From Sabethes cyaneus (Eukaryota; Arthropoda; Insecta; Diptera; Culicidae): DNA of 64,000 bases. Both the position numbers and the translations under genes were made by a program. Below, one piece after another: positions 22,980 through 34,891 of this stretch (within the stretch, counting starts at the first letter, position 1; each line of letters starts with the position of its first letter). The stretch spans positions 24,620,768-24,684,767 of the forward strand of contig NC_071355.1 in the NCBI RefSeq assembly GCF_943734655.1. The letters run 5' to 3'. Under the pieces are notes generated by a model, which made no database searches, had not been told where the DNA came from, and saw only the letters and a list, made by a program, of their open reading frames with translations.

Positions 22980-23290
22980 TGATAACAAGGTAAAAAGTAA
23001 AAGAAAAGCAAAAGCAAAAGCAGCACGGAAAGGGAAAGGAAAAGGAAAAGGAAAAGGAAAAGGAAAAGGAAAAGGAAAAGGAAAAGGAAAAGGAAAAGGA
23101 AAAGAAAAAGGAAAAGGAAAAGGAAAAGGAAAAGGAAAAGGAAAAGGAAAAGGAAAAAGGAAAAGGAAAAGGAAAAGGAAAAGGAAAAGGAAAAGGAAAA
23201 GGAAAAGGAAAAGGAAAAGGAAAAGGAAAAGGAAAAGGAAAAGGAAAAGGAAAAGGAAAAGGAAAAGGAAAAGGAAAAGGAAAAGGAAAA
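22980..23290. repeat. (GGAAAA)n hexanucleotide array
   Basis: About 43 copies of GGAAAA from roughly 23030 to 23290, with few interruptions (GAAAAA at 23105, an extra A near 23157), preceded by degenerate AAAAGCAAAAGC units. All A/G on the plus strand. Confidence 0.96.
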
Positions 23291-23349
23291 TTAAAGGGAA
23301 AGAGAAAAGAAAAAAGTTGGCTTAACTGTTACATTTTTCCCCATCATCG

Positions 23350-25242
23350 CACAATGGGACCGTTCTAGAAAAAGACAGTCAAAAGTCTTTTCTCGCTTTT
23401 CCTGACGTTTTTGAGCGAGTTTTCGGAGAAGTTTCTTAAAATATTATTCTGCATCTGTTGTTGTTATCTATTAGATATTAAAGGGATAACACATTTGAAA
23501 AAAATAACTTTTTATGGGCACTGGATAGTATGTTTATGTATTCGGCAAAGTTGTACAACTTTAAATATTGTTAAACTTTGTTGAAGATACTAAGTATCTG
23601 CATCATATGGTTTGCGAGATATAATTGACTTTCTGTCATGACCCCCTTAAAATCAGTTTATTAAACTTTTCGTACACAAAACCTCATCTAACAGGTTTGA
23701 CATGTTCTACAGACTTTTTGATACTATCATAATACGTAACTTTTTAGAAGGTCTAAATATCGTTTGTTGCTTTATTTGCCTTAAAAATTGATCTGAAGCA
23801 TACATTCTACCGTTTTTACAAGTAGTTTTTTCCTTAAATAGGCACCTACTGGCAGCTAAAGTTAGCATCGCTTGAATCGCCATAGAATATAGTACAATTT
23901 TGAATTTTGCTTTAATCGTTTCTGTTATTTCAATTATGAATTTGCATATGAGTTTACCGGATTTATTTGAGAATATAATTGCACCGAGCTTTCAAGTCGC
24001 TTGGATATCCTATTGCATTCAGTGTACAGCAAGTGCCAGAAACACGACTGTCATCACATCTGTTTACATTAAATCCAGTAGAATGTTGCCAGCTTAAGAA
24101 TTTTTTGCTATGATACAGCCATGAAATATGTTCAACTATACGGTTGGTATTATATGCCACAATCGAAACGTCGAATTTAAATTCACGGTGCAGAAATAAT
24201 AGATGCAGTTATTCTACCTATCGGTCATCTTTCAGAAGAATCGCAAGAGTGCCGTAACAAAACCATAAAACTTTTTAGAGAAAAGCGTGCACGTATATGT
24301 TCACGGTATGTTAACAGTAATGAATTGTGATTGTGTGTAATTATTTAAGTAATCTGATTTCTAAACAAAATATCGACAAAGGAAGGTGTTTTCAGAAGAT
24401 TGTTAATGACGCCGGATCCGTTGATTTCAACTTTAAGAAGACCAACAGTAAAAAAATCAATGCTGTTGTTACCAGCAGCATACTTTTACAACTTTTATAA
24501 AAGTCCCAGAACCAAAGTAATTCTACAACAGATAGTGAAACACACGTGAACGAGGTCCTGTGATTTTATTATGAACATTTTGGAATAATAAAACCCTGAT
24601 AACTTACTAAAAGCAACATATATGTATGTAATTCATAATTGAAATAACCAAAATGCCCGAGCAGACCCGGCCGTGATTTTTGGCACACTTTTACTATATT
24701 TTATGGCGATTCAAGCGATGCTAACTTTAGCTGCCAGTAGGTGCCTATTTACCGAAAAAATACTTGTAAAAACGGTAAATTTATGCTTCAAATCAATTTT
24801 TAAAGCAAATAAAGTAACCTACTATATTTATACTTTCCAGAAAGTTATGTATTTTGATAGTATTAAAATTTTTGTAGAGCATATCAAACCTGTTAGATGA
24901 GGTTTTGTGTACAAAAAGTTTAATAAACTGATTTTAAGGGGGTCACGACCGAAAGTCAATTATATCTCGCAAACCATATGATCCAGATACTTAGTATCTA
25001 CGGCAAAGTTTAATAAAATTCAAAGATCTACAATTTTACCGAACACATTAACTTGCTATCTAATTCCTATAAAAAGTTATTTCTTCCAAATGTGTTATCC
25101 CCTCAATTTATTATTGAATGAAAATGTCAACAGATGCAGAATACTTTTCTAAGGAACTTCTCCGAAGACACCTAAGCTCAAAAACGTCAGAAAAAGCGAG
25201 AAAAGACTTTTAACCGCCTTTTTTCAGAATGATCCCACTGTG
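23350..25242. mobile_element. Transib-like non-autonomous element C, ~560-bp inverted repeats
   Basis: The left end is CACAATGGGACCG (23350) and the right end, read inward on the minus strand, is CACAGTGGGATCATTCTG (from 25242). Flanking 5-bp CATCG repeats (23345-23349, 25243-25247) are a target duplication. The arms (23350 to about 23910, and about 24685 to 25242) are inverted copies through AAAAGCGAGAAAAGACTTT, ATATCTCGCAAACCATATGAT, AATCAGTTTATTAAACTTTT and CGATTCAAGCGATGCTAAC. The ~770-bp centre has no transposase-like frame. Ends and duplication length match Transib; the interior gives no direct proof. Confidence 0.8.
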
Positions 25243-25299
25243 CATCGGTGTGTTATGTTCGGATTAGCAAAATCCGGAAATGACGGAAGTGATCTTATA

Positions 25300-25650
25300 A
25301 AACATTCAAAAGGGTGGGTCTTTCAAACGGATCTCGAAGCTGTGCTCGAGAAACGCGACTTTTTACCAGAAGTTTCGTAATCCTATATCGAGTATACATA
25401 CAACTATTGTAAGTGATAATTTAAGAAGTTTCAAGGTACAAGTGGTATCTGCGAAGCAACACCAGGAACAAAGAAATGAAAGTAAAAAGAAATGAAAGTT
25501 TTACGAGAATTTACTGACAAAACCCGATAGTGTCATTATGGATGATGAAACGTACTATTAGACCGTTTTCTGTTAAACACCTTGATGATAATTTTGTGCC
25601 ACGTTCGATCGGGAGAGGTCTCCGGAAGATTTCCGATATAAACTAATCTA
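25300..25650 (+). pseudogene. Tc1/mariner-type transposase remnant
   Basis: A frame at about 25500-25555 reads KFYENLLTKPDSVIMDDETYY, matching the MDDETY catalytic-aspartate region of Tc1/mariner transposases. An upstream frame reads NLRSFKVQVVSAKQHQEQRN, resembling the segment between the helix-turn-helix and the first catalytic block. Stops and frame changes interrupt the reading and no inverted ends were delimited. It begins about 60 bp right of Transib-like element C. Confidence 0.55.
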
Positions 25651-28600
25651 ATCTAATCTCATCTCCTTGAAATTAAGGTGAAGAAGGAAATCGAAGTCCT
25701 TCTGTATCAAAAGCTTCCTGTTTAGGTAATATATTTACAGTCATTGGGAGTATTTTTGTTAATAAAAGTTAAGTGATACTCGGGATGCACTAATGGCACT
25801 AATCAGAGGCCAGGTTGCAATGCAATCAATCGACGGAAATGAATTTGGATCTCAAATGAGAGAAAACAGTTGCCGCGAAGCGAATGATGATGGGCCCTGT
25901 TCGAGAAAAGTTCGAATTATTGTTAAAACAAGCTGAAACATAGTCTTCCATTTGCCATAAAACCCAGTAATGCATAGCGGATGCATTGAAAAACAAAAAA
26001 TAATTTCACTCTGACCAACAGTTGGGTCAGAAATTTTTCATTCCTCACGTGTTAATAGATGCAAGAATACTGCCGCTTGTAACATTATAAAATCATTCCA
26101 ACTTTGACTGTGTAGTTTTTTAAAGTACCTTGGAGCAAGTCAACCACACGGAAGCTACGTAAAACTCCAACAAAACTGTTTAATTAAAAGAAAACATAAG
26201 CTTTGAGTTACGATACCGTGCAAGTAGCATAGATAAGTAGCAAGCGATACTGCGTCGCAGAAGCCATCTTCGAAGAAACATGTAAAACTCCAAGACTGTT
26301 GAAGGGTTGATTGTTTTTCTTTTGCATATTTAAATTGCCACTTAGCTGCCGGCGGCGGCAGCACTCCGGCAAACGCTCGATAGCAACCAACCGGCGGCAG
26401 TCTGTAAATTTTCCGGTATTTCAGCGAAGAGCGGCGAACGAAATCGATTCCTGTGTATAATCTGATACAGTGGCAACATCATAAAAAGGACCGGATACGC
26501 GCCGTATTAGAATGCAGCAAAGTTGTTGTTGATTTTGTGGAATGTTAAGCTAAAGGAGTATCAATTTGGACCATCCAGTTGCAATTTCAGACTTGACGGG
26601 TTTGCACGAAATTTATTAGAAGTGAAAAGTTTTTATAAAATGTAACTTAGGTAAATGTTTTACCATCAGAAATAAATGTAATAATTTCAAATTACAATTT
26701 AATAGTTAAGTGATAAAACAGCAGTTTTCTATTAGGTATACAACGGGAATGACTAGCCTAAATGTTGCACTACCCTATAATATCAAGCCTAAGCGAACCC
26801 AGCTACAACCGGTTCAATCATCAATCTAATCCACACCAATATTATTCCGGAAAAAATCAATCTTCCCAAGTGGCCCGCCACCGGCAAAGACTAATAATTA
26901 TCCCAGAGAGTAAGTCATATCCTAACGAAGTCACTTCTTCTTGAGCTCCTTCGCACTGCCACGGCAAGCGAAGAATCGAGCAAAAAGTTGCTGGCAGAAA
27001 AAGTTCTTTCGGAAGCTAGCTTTGGGAGCATGAAAAAAGTCAACAGCATCATCACCGAAGTCATTCGTTATCTGGATCAAAGTTATTAAAATGTAATTTA
27101 TCAAAAAAAACGAAAGCACACGGCAGCTCGGCGTTGCCTCGCGAAGCGGTTGGTCTACCCGGTTTCGTTTCCGAGGAGCAGCGGTCGCGAAGCGATGGGC
27201 TGGGAGGAAAACTTCACTCGTTTTATTTTACGATTCTATCATCAGCCGGCAAGCCAACGAAAGCGTACGTACGTAGGTACGAGCGGACGCGAACGGAGCA
27301 AGCTTTCAGGTTCGTTTGGTAGGTGGATTTTATGTGAAGAACCGTGGAAAAGGCAACATCAGCTCATGAATAAAAAAGAAGTGAATCAATGTTTTCGTGG
27401 GAGAATTTGAATAAAATCTTACTTTTCTCGCTTTTCTTGGAGGAGGTAGCAAAGCAGGAGGAGATGAAAGGAGTGACACGGATCTGGAAATGTTGCTGAG
27501 ATAACCAGCCAACGCTAAGTGATCGCACGATATGCATGTATCAGCAGATGTCAGTCGAAACGTCGTAATTTCAGCAAAAACAGAGCTCGTTTTGCATTTC
27601 ATCCTTTCTAGTACCATGTTCGTCCGTCATTGGACGAGTAAGTGATCGGAATAATAAAAGGTGCAGAAACGGAAAAAAGCAGCTTCTTCTGGACTTACAG
27701 TCCAGACTGTCTGTTTGTGTGCGATGGACACGCATTGATAAAAAAAAGCATTACTTTTTTATGCTTGGTCAAATTTTCAGGATTTTCTTCGGCACACAGC
27801 TATTATCACTCTTTCTCTTCCAATGAATCAGCATGGAAAATCCCTTCGAATCCCATCAGCCGATTGAAATGATGGGATGCGAATGCAAAATCATGGGTTT
27901 CGATTTCTGCCAGGCAGACAGACCGTGGTTCCTTCATCGCTTCGGCTGGATGAGGAAAGTTGGAAATGAAAACATAAAATGTCGGTCTCGATTACACATG
28001 CTTTCAGACGAGCGTGGGCTTTACATTTTAGAACGGATACAAATTTCGTCGACCGACAATAGAGCCTCAGAATGGGAATCGTTTTTTCCGAGAGTGTATT
28101 GAAGGTTTTAAAGTAGGTTAGACCGGAAAAAAGTCTTACGCAAGCAGAAGTCACTGCCGGTATCATTTCAATTTTATTGAAGTTTGCTCTGTCGGTTGCT
28201 TCCTTTGAGGATAAAATTTAGTATAATTCAAACTATATAGGAAATAATGAAGCATTAAACTTTTTCACGGAGCAGCCGATAAAATCGTTCTAATTTTGTC
28301 AGAGATCCGTTCTTGAAAAATTTGACACTTCATGACAAGCAATGACAACGTCAAAATTCACAAATTGACATCTTCAACGAAAGACGAGCTTGCATTCATC
28401 AATGCCCGAAAGCTGTTCGGAAAACCTCATAACAAACCAATCAAGCCTTCAGAACTGAGCCTGAGGTGTGTTCAGCCAATGAATTGCTTCTTTGATTATC
28501 TTATCGTCATTTTTGTGAGTACGACTGAGGTTAACCATCCGATCCGGTTTTGTGGCAATCGCGTACGTGCGCCCGGCGATAAACGGCCTCTGTGCTTCCA

Positions 28601-30239
28601 TCCATTCATTCATTGTGGCTTTCATAACCTATAGGTACGGCGTCCGAGCTTTTCCCATTTTCCGAGTGTCGACCGATTCAATTTTCTTCCCTTATGAAGA
28701 TGACGATCAACAAAGGCGTCCAATTACAATCGCTCATTTCAGGCTCACTCTCGCTGTGGGACTGCCTGCCTGCCTGCCTGGCTGCCCGTGAACGACAAAC
28801 TGCGTTACGGCACACGTTGTTGGGCTCTTTTTGGACTTTGGGCACGTGCGTCCATTCCGGTTATTGTGGCGATTGTTCCCGAACCGGGGAGAAAAAAATC
28901 AATTTTCATTTATGGAGCATGTTTCTCCACAACGATTTGGTTGATGGTACACTTCCGGGACGTGCCAATCAAACCCCAGTTACTGTGGTGGTGGAAGTTG
29001 CAGTTGCAAAAAAAAATCTTTACCATGCTTTCACTATCGAAGCTTTCCACACGCAGTTCGTCACATTTTTGTGTGTGAGGTTATAAATATTTCAAAGATT
29101 TAATTAACGAAAGCCGTCGAGCTGGGATTGCCACCGATCAACAATGCAGCCGCAAAAAATGCAATTTCCTTGGGCTATTATTTATTTCAACGGAACGCGC
29201 AAGGTTCGCTGTTTTCAAGTTTTTCTGCAAATTTAATTCGCGTTTCACAGGCGGCTCTTTGCGGGATCGAAGTGATGGAAATTATTTATATTCATAGTTG
29301 TTTACTTCGAAAATGCGATGAGCGGGAATGCTTCTCTGCGAATTGGTTACGAAAGCATCTGGAATGTTAAACGGGTTGGGTTACAGTTAATTTCACATTC
29401 TGTAATACGAGCTGATTGACATTTTTATGTAGTTTGGAATTGGCATCTGATTTAAAAAATTCCAAGTAAATTGCTGTTGTAATTTCAATTATGGATGCTT
29501 GTTAACCGTCTGGTTACGTCATTTTATCGTTATAGCAATGTGATTTTTTCCTTCTTGGACTACTTTAAACTACTTTAGCATGTTATTTGTGACTGCCTCT
29601 TCTGGAATTTATAAAGTTGTTACGATCGTAGATAATAGCGTATTATCTATTTATTTCGTCAAGAACGTGTCTCTCAGATCCTAAATAGGTGCTCGTGGAA
29701 AGCGCAAGAACAGGGGCGATTCGTTCCTGTGCGATTCGAGTCAGAAATTTGTATTTATTATCGGCCTTATCGCGAGTATTGCACGTCTGTTTGACGTTTC
29801 TTGCTTACAGATTTTAACCAAAACGTAATGTCAGTGAATATACTGTGAAGCGACTACACGTTGCAGCGAGCTTGTCCTGACGGCAGGGCCGGCGCTAGTC
29901 AATTTGTCGCTCCACGCAAATTCTCAAAATGGCACCCCCAGAACAAACGAAAAACAGCCGGCGTTTCTGTGGGCAGACATTTTACTACCTACACACTCGC
30001 AAACGCACAGTCTCGTAGCGTCTTTCTGCATAACCACTCACGAGGCTAACAACTCGTGAGCAGCCAGCTGCCCGTGACGGCTAGCGGCACACTGGGATAC
30101 AGATTTTGCATTACTTTTTGTTTTCTTCTTCATCTTACGCCCTCGATTTTTACACGCGGGCGGGAGTGCCAGTCCTCGCGAGTGATCGGTATCAGTTGCT
30201 CAGGCTGTAATGACGTGCGAGAGCAACGACCGTGGCTGT
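25651..30239. other. Unique sequence, no gene identified
   Basis: 4.6 kb with GC-richer patches (26340-26480, 27120-27350, 28540-29060) and no satellite array. One frame at 27833-28102 starts with a fair translation context (AGCATGG) and encodes 89 residues of unknown type; I do not call it a gene. Short ACGT-type repeats occur at 27265-27280. Confidence 0.45.
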
Positions 30240-30560
30240 TAGCTAAATACACCCTCGCAAAAGTCGTTGCACTGCATGAATAAACAAGAGCGGGAGTCCG
30301 AACTCTGTGACTATTAATATCATTGATGTCGATGTCGAAGATGTTGAATAGAAAGTTTGACAGTTCGTTCGTAAGGTATCGAATATCTCAATTGATCCTG
30401 ATATCTCAACCGGCATCCAGATGTCCAATATGGCACCCTCAACGGCAATATATATTAGCCTAATTAGATCTGTTAGCGAAATTGAATCATACACTGCCTT
30501 GAAATCTATATACAGGCTGTGCGTTTGCATTTTGAATTATCGAAATTCATCATGGATCTA
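30240..30560 (-). pseudogene. LINE reverse-transcriptase palm fragment
   Basis: The minus-strand translation begins THSLYIDFKAVYDSIS, equivalent to the FIDFKAAYDSI motif (RT motif A, with the first catalytic Asp). It then runs into IYIAVEGAILDIWMPVEISG, resembling the LFNIA-EGVIRRAGIE segment that should come well downstream. The middle of the palm is therefore deleted, and stops follow. Confidence 0.75.
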
Positions 30561-30839
30561 TTCCAAGATAATTGTTATCCAGTGTGGAGCATCATTTTTG
30601 AAAACTATGTTAGTACTCACCAACACAAGTAATGGCCTCAGCCCATGAAATGGGATGCGTGACAGAATGTTGTATTCAGGTAAGAAGAAAGCTACGCCAT
30701 GAATAAAACGGTTTACGTTGATTTCTTCATAATATTTACCCGGGAAAAGCAAAGCAAATGGTTTTATTTATACGGGCTATACGGGTTTGTCTCTGACTTG
30801 TTACATCTGATTATCATTTAAAACAGGTCTTGGGTTTAA

Positions 30840-31420
30840 TGAGCTCCTCATAAATGCTATCCTCGCATCCTCGTCAACAACGCATACACGTTCTCTGATG
30901 AATATTGCTTTGGCTGGTTGCTCATCCAGCATCCTTACTATGTAGCTAACCCTCCACGTAGCCAACTCTGCCGTATTTTAGTCGCTACACAATATCTGCA
31001 TCTTTATACATCTAGTATATCTCGTGATTCACGCGTCTGTGCCACTCTCCTTCCTCTAATTTGTTACCAAAAATTGTTCGCAGGATCTTAAGCTCCACCA
31101 AGAACTCGTCGGCCGCTCTCCTTCAACCTCTACATTTCATGGCCGTAGAGCAGGGAGAATCAGCGTCTTATAAAATGCGAATTTTTTATCGAGCTGCAGG
31201 CTACGGAACTTTATCTGGTATTCACCAACAGAGATTTCTTGTAATGGTCTCAGTCTGTAAAACAGGATTTTATATGACGGTGAACCGTGACCTTGAATCC
31301 ACCAATTGGGGTCACACGAATTTTTGGTTTTTTAAATGCGTCCAGGAAATATTATTATTGTTCAGAAAAATTGTGGAACCAAGTTGGATTCTAAACCAGT
31401 TATAATTGGTTTAGAATCAT
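30840..31420 (-). pseudogene. LINE C-terminal fragment, minus strand
   Basis: Minus-strand blocks read LILPVLLYGHEM (~31150), ILRTIFGNKLEEGEWHRRVN (~31090-31030) and further family-like sequence with stops down to ~30850. These are the same C-terminal landmarks as at 17 kb. Because they lie upstream, on the minus strand, of the palm fragment at 30.3-30.5 kb, the two cannot be one collinear copy. Confidence 0.75.
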
Positions 31421-31699
31421 AGCTTAGTGCAATCCTCGGATCTCCCAGTTTGGTAGAAACCATTGCTTCAGTAACTCTAATTTTCTGCTCTTTCCCCTTC
31501 ACGATATGTCTCACATAGGAGATATTATCAGCGTCTTTGTTTCATTGCAATCTTCTACAATTTCATTCGTCTCTTGGAAAAATTATGGAATAAAATATAC
31601 TCTAACTTTAGAATCATTAGAATGGTCATATGCCTACATATCAGGGCGATACAAAAATATGCTATTTATTGCGCTTTTTGCACCATATTAGATATTCCT

Positions 31700-31806
31700 G
31701 TGTTCCTGTTCTGTACTCCGAGTACAATGGAGAGGAATTCTTGATACGGCAAGAGCCACCCGGCTCTCGGCTGCTAAAGTAAGTAAGTAAGTAAGTAAGT
31801 AAGTAG
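31700..31806 (+). repeat. LINE 3' tail ending in (GTAA)n
   Basis: GTACAATGGAGAGGAATTCT and TGATACGGCAAGAGCCACCC lead into AAGTAAGTAAGTAAGTAAGTA. Homologous to 6695-6775. The tetranucleotide run is the retrotransposon tail. Confidence 0.7.
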
Positions 31807-31899
31807 ACTCCTGTGCAAAAACTTTCTGCACAGTGAACATTTTTACACACTCACATCTCACTCATACTTGGAGTTTGTTGCGCATTGTACACTTACACT

Positions 31900-31965
31900 T
31901 GTGCCACAGAACAGAAGTGGAAGTTCGAACAATCGTTCGAGCAAAACCTGGCATCTACGCTCTGG
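31900..31965 (+). mobile_element. Partial end of the 287-bp MITE family
   Basis: GCCACAGAACAGAAGTGGAA followed by GTTCGAACAATCGTTCGAGC matches the left end of the element at 36596. No right end was found nearby. Confidence 0.6.
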
Positions 31966-32366
31966 TCTAAAACTCTACCAATAAGTAAGAACTTTGACGA
32001 CTTCTTGTTTTGAGTGCACTTGTCATTCAAAATCTCGTCTAAACGAAATTCCTCAACTCGTCTAAATATTTCAGCTTTACTTCGCACATAGGAGTATTTG
32101 ATGCAAAATGTTGGCCATAAGTCCAAAATGGAAAATGCATGATTTTATCTAAATATCGTTTCTATTATCACAATAGAGCACAAGTCACGTGAGTTGTGCT
32201 CTTGCCGGATTGATTGATATTTTGATTGACTGTTATTTTGGATACCAGTTTTCAAGAAGCATCCTATCGCTGGGTATATAAACCTGAAAATCTGAATGAA
32301 ATATTATTTGTTTAACATAAGTGAGCATTTTCTTCGTAAAGAAGAATATTTTTCAATAATTTTATC

Positions 32367-32596
32367 CAGCTTTTTACAAGTCGTAATGGCGAACCGAATA
32401 ATCTGTGTTACTGTGTTCGTAATATTTGGACAGCATTTTTGACATTTCGTAATTACATAGCACGTTTTCTTTCCGCACATTCGCGTTAAAACTAAAGGAA
32501 CGTGCGGAAATAAAACGTGCGACGCCGTCCGCCATTATGGCATATAAAAAGCTGGATATGCATTTATGTATCCAGCTTCTTCGAGCCATAATGGCG
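32367..32596. mobile_element. Nested inverted-repeat element
   Basis: A ~28-bp sequence of the type ATCCAGCTTNTTNNANNNNTAATGGCG occurs forward at 32367-32394, reversed at 32529-32557 and forward again at 32569-32596. Inside the first pair is a second hairpin, 32460-32478 with 32502-32520, matching at 18 of 19 positions (GCACGTTTTCTTTCCGCAC). This resembles a small foldback element with one end duplicated. No coding capacity. Confidence 0.65.
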
Positions 32597-32749
32597 ACTG
32601 TCATTCGACTCAGTTCGACAAGAACAAAAAATATATTTGTCATTATGTTTACGTATATATGTATACACGCATGTACATATGCATATACAAGCATGGGCGT
32701 CACACACACAAACCAATTTTATGTCACATACACAAACCAGTTAGCACCG

Positions 32750-32785
32750 CCTAGTTAGCTTCGAGGTACGATGCTGGTCTAACAC
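32750..32785 (+). repeat. Truncated SINE head
   Basis: TTAGCTTCGAGGTACGATGC and TGGTCTAAC match the first ~30 bp of the SINE at 51990 (TTAGCTTCGGGGTATAATGC). The B box and body are missing. Confidence 0.6.
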
Positions 32786-34017
32786 AATGTGATATATACA
32801 GGTGTGCCAATGTTGGTTAAGTGGTGTTAGTGCAATGAAGAAATTTCATCATGGTGTGGGTGGAATCGTAAATCGACCAATCACGATGAAGCGTGACGTC
32901 AAACTCCAAAAATAAACCCCATTGTCCGACGAGGTTTGTTTTTGTAGTTTGACGTTGTTTTCTGATTTTTCGCTACTAATACCATCAAATGTCTTCATCC
33001 GCCACACACACAGGAATATTTGGAAATACGTTAATTTTATCCCAAACAGATTGGAACAGATTCTTTGCAAAAATACTGAACAATATTATCAAGAGAAAAA
33101 ATTGTGCGCTGCTGTCCGAATACTTTTTTGGCTAATTGTTTCGTATCAGAGCGCAAATCGCGAAAGCGAGTTTCTCAAAACTGTTTCCAAAGTCGATAAG
33201 CATGATTTCTCGAAAAAACCTACACCGATCTACTTGAAACATTTAATCAAGTTATGTTTTCGATTTGTTGATTTAATACAAGTTTTCTGGAAATATTTTC
33301 TAGAGATTAATCGAATTATTTTAATTCAAATTATTTTTTTTAGTCTGTTGCCGTAACATGTATTCAAATTTCGACGTTAATCAGTTAAAAGGTTTAGACC
33401 TCTCAACTGTGTATAGTATAACCTCTTAACCTTCCTAATGCATGAAAAAAAAGATTTGAGCTTGCTCTCATTCTCATTTTAATTCGAATTTCGTTTTGTA
33501 TTTTGAAATAATTCATTCATCATCAATCAATGGCATCAATTGATGTACCGCAGACTTCGAATCACATCAGCTTGATGAAATAAGACTAATAGAAGTAATG
33601 GAGACATTTTGGACCAACATGGCCACTTCAACATCGGTGCCGGAAGAACATCTGGTACCTGATTCGCGACACATTGTTTAAATGTTGGGATAATTCATCT
33701 TACGGCACATCAAATCATATCATCTTGATAAAATGAGACTATTGAAAGTATAATAAAGATATTTTGAAAGCAAATGACCACATCACTATCGAATCCGGAA
33801 CATCCAGTACCTGGTTCAGGGGAATTCTTTGGATTTTGGTATAATGCATCATGAGGCACATCAAATCATATCGCTTTGATCAAAAGACATTGATGGAAGT
33901 ACAATGGAGACATTTTGGAACCAAATCCAAACAAAATCGTATGGCTCTGAAAACTACAATACATATATTAAACTAATAATGCGTTCTAGAAGCAACCATT
34001 ACCATTGGAATAAAAAC

Positions 34018-34216
34018 CATTTTATGATGCTAACCTAACAAGCCAGTCGTCGTATATTCGAATCTCGGCTGGGAGGTGCTGCTATAGAGTCAGTAGGATC
34101 GTTGCACTAGCCCCGTAATTATCCTGTACTCTAATAACCGGCTGCGAAATCTGTCGATAAAGATGGGTCAAGTTCTCAAGACGACGTTTATACCCATGGC
34201 TTTGCTTTGCTTTGTG
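34018..34216 (+). mobile_element. tRNA-derived SINE, 5'-shortened copy
   Basis: GATGCTAACCTAACAAGCCA (A-box region), TATTCGAATCTCGG (B box), AATAACCGGCTGCGAAATCT and the tail GGCTTTGCTTTGCTTTG match the SINE at 51990-52195. The first ~15 bp of that copy are absent. I recognise this as a common mosquito SINE, especially in Anopheles. Confidence 0.85.
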
Positions 34217-34514
34217 CTGAATCATCCCGTTTTACGGTTCATTATAAATTAAATACCTTATGTACCCTTAAATCATCAATGGGCCACTAAATCCTGGTAC
34301 CGGATTTTATGCGACTGACACTGGAGTGGTTATTTGACGCCATTGTACTTCCATCAATTTCATTTTATCAAAGCGATGTGATTCGATGTTCCGCATGAAG
34401 CTTGAGCCTAACAGAAGGCACAAAAAATGTCCGCCGAACCAGGTACCGGATATTCCCAGAACCGATGCTTATGTGACCATTTGCCTTCAAAATGTCTTTA
34501 TTATACTTTCAATA

Positions 34515-34891
34515 CCCAGCTAGCACCAACTCGTATATCAATGTACGAAAACTATCGTAAATATCTCCTAACAAACTCAAAATCGTAACTAAAGCTGGAT
34601 AAAGTGGGATCAAGTTGATTTTCTGTCGTATATAATGATAATGACTGACATACATACGAATTTCAGCACAAAATCGCAAAGTAGTACGGAGCGATTCACG
34701 CTTAATCGGATATTATCGTACATAAATACTTATATAGTCGTAACGCTCAAAATTATTCGTAATCACGTATATCGCCTCCAAAATAGTACGGATATGCCAA
34801 TTTTGCGCATGAAATACGATTTATTTAGCAGGTATATCTGTACGTAATGCTGATTTTTACCTTTTTTATACATATGAAAATGCTAGCTGGG
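34515..34891. mobile_element. 377-bp MITE with TA target duplication
   Basis: The ends CCCAGCTAGCACCAACTCG and, reversed, CCCAGCTAGCATTTTCATAT share at least CCCAGCTAGCA, and both are flanked by TA (34513-34514, 34892-34893). Removing it rejoins a reverse sub-repeat unit that is continuous in the sister units, so the insertion is well supported. TA duplication suggests a Tc1/mariner-class helper. Confidence 0.82.

Noticed and set aside
27833..28102. 89-codon frame starting with a fair ATG context
   Set aside because: No recognisable domain, no promoter or poly(A) evidence, and an overlapping antisense frame of equal length.
28694..29086. 130-codon frame
   Set aside because: Low-complexity Cys/Leu-rich start from a CCTG repeat patch, overlapping another frame; no domain or exon signals.
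34040..34065. tRNA gene suggested by the B box
   Set aside because: Part of a SINE: no acceptor stem or anticodon arm, and the sequence continues into the SINE body.
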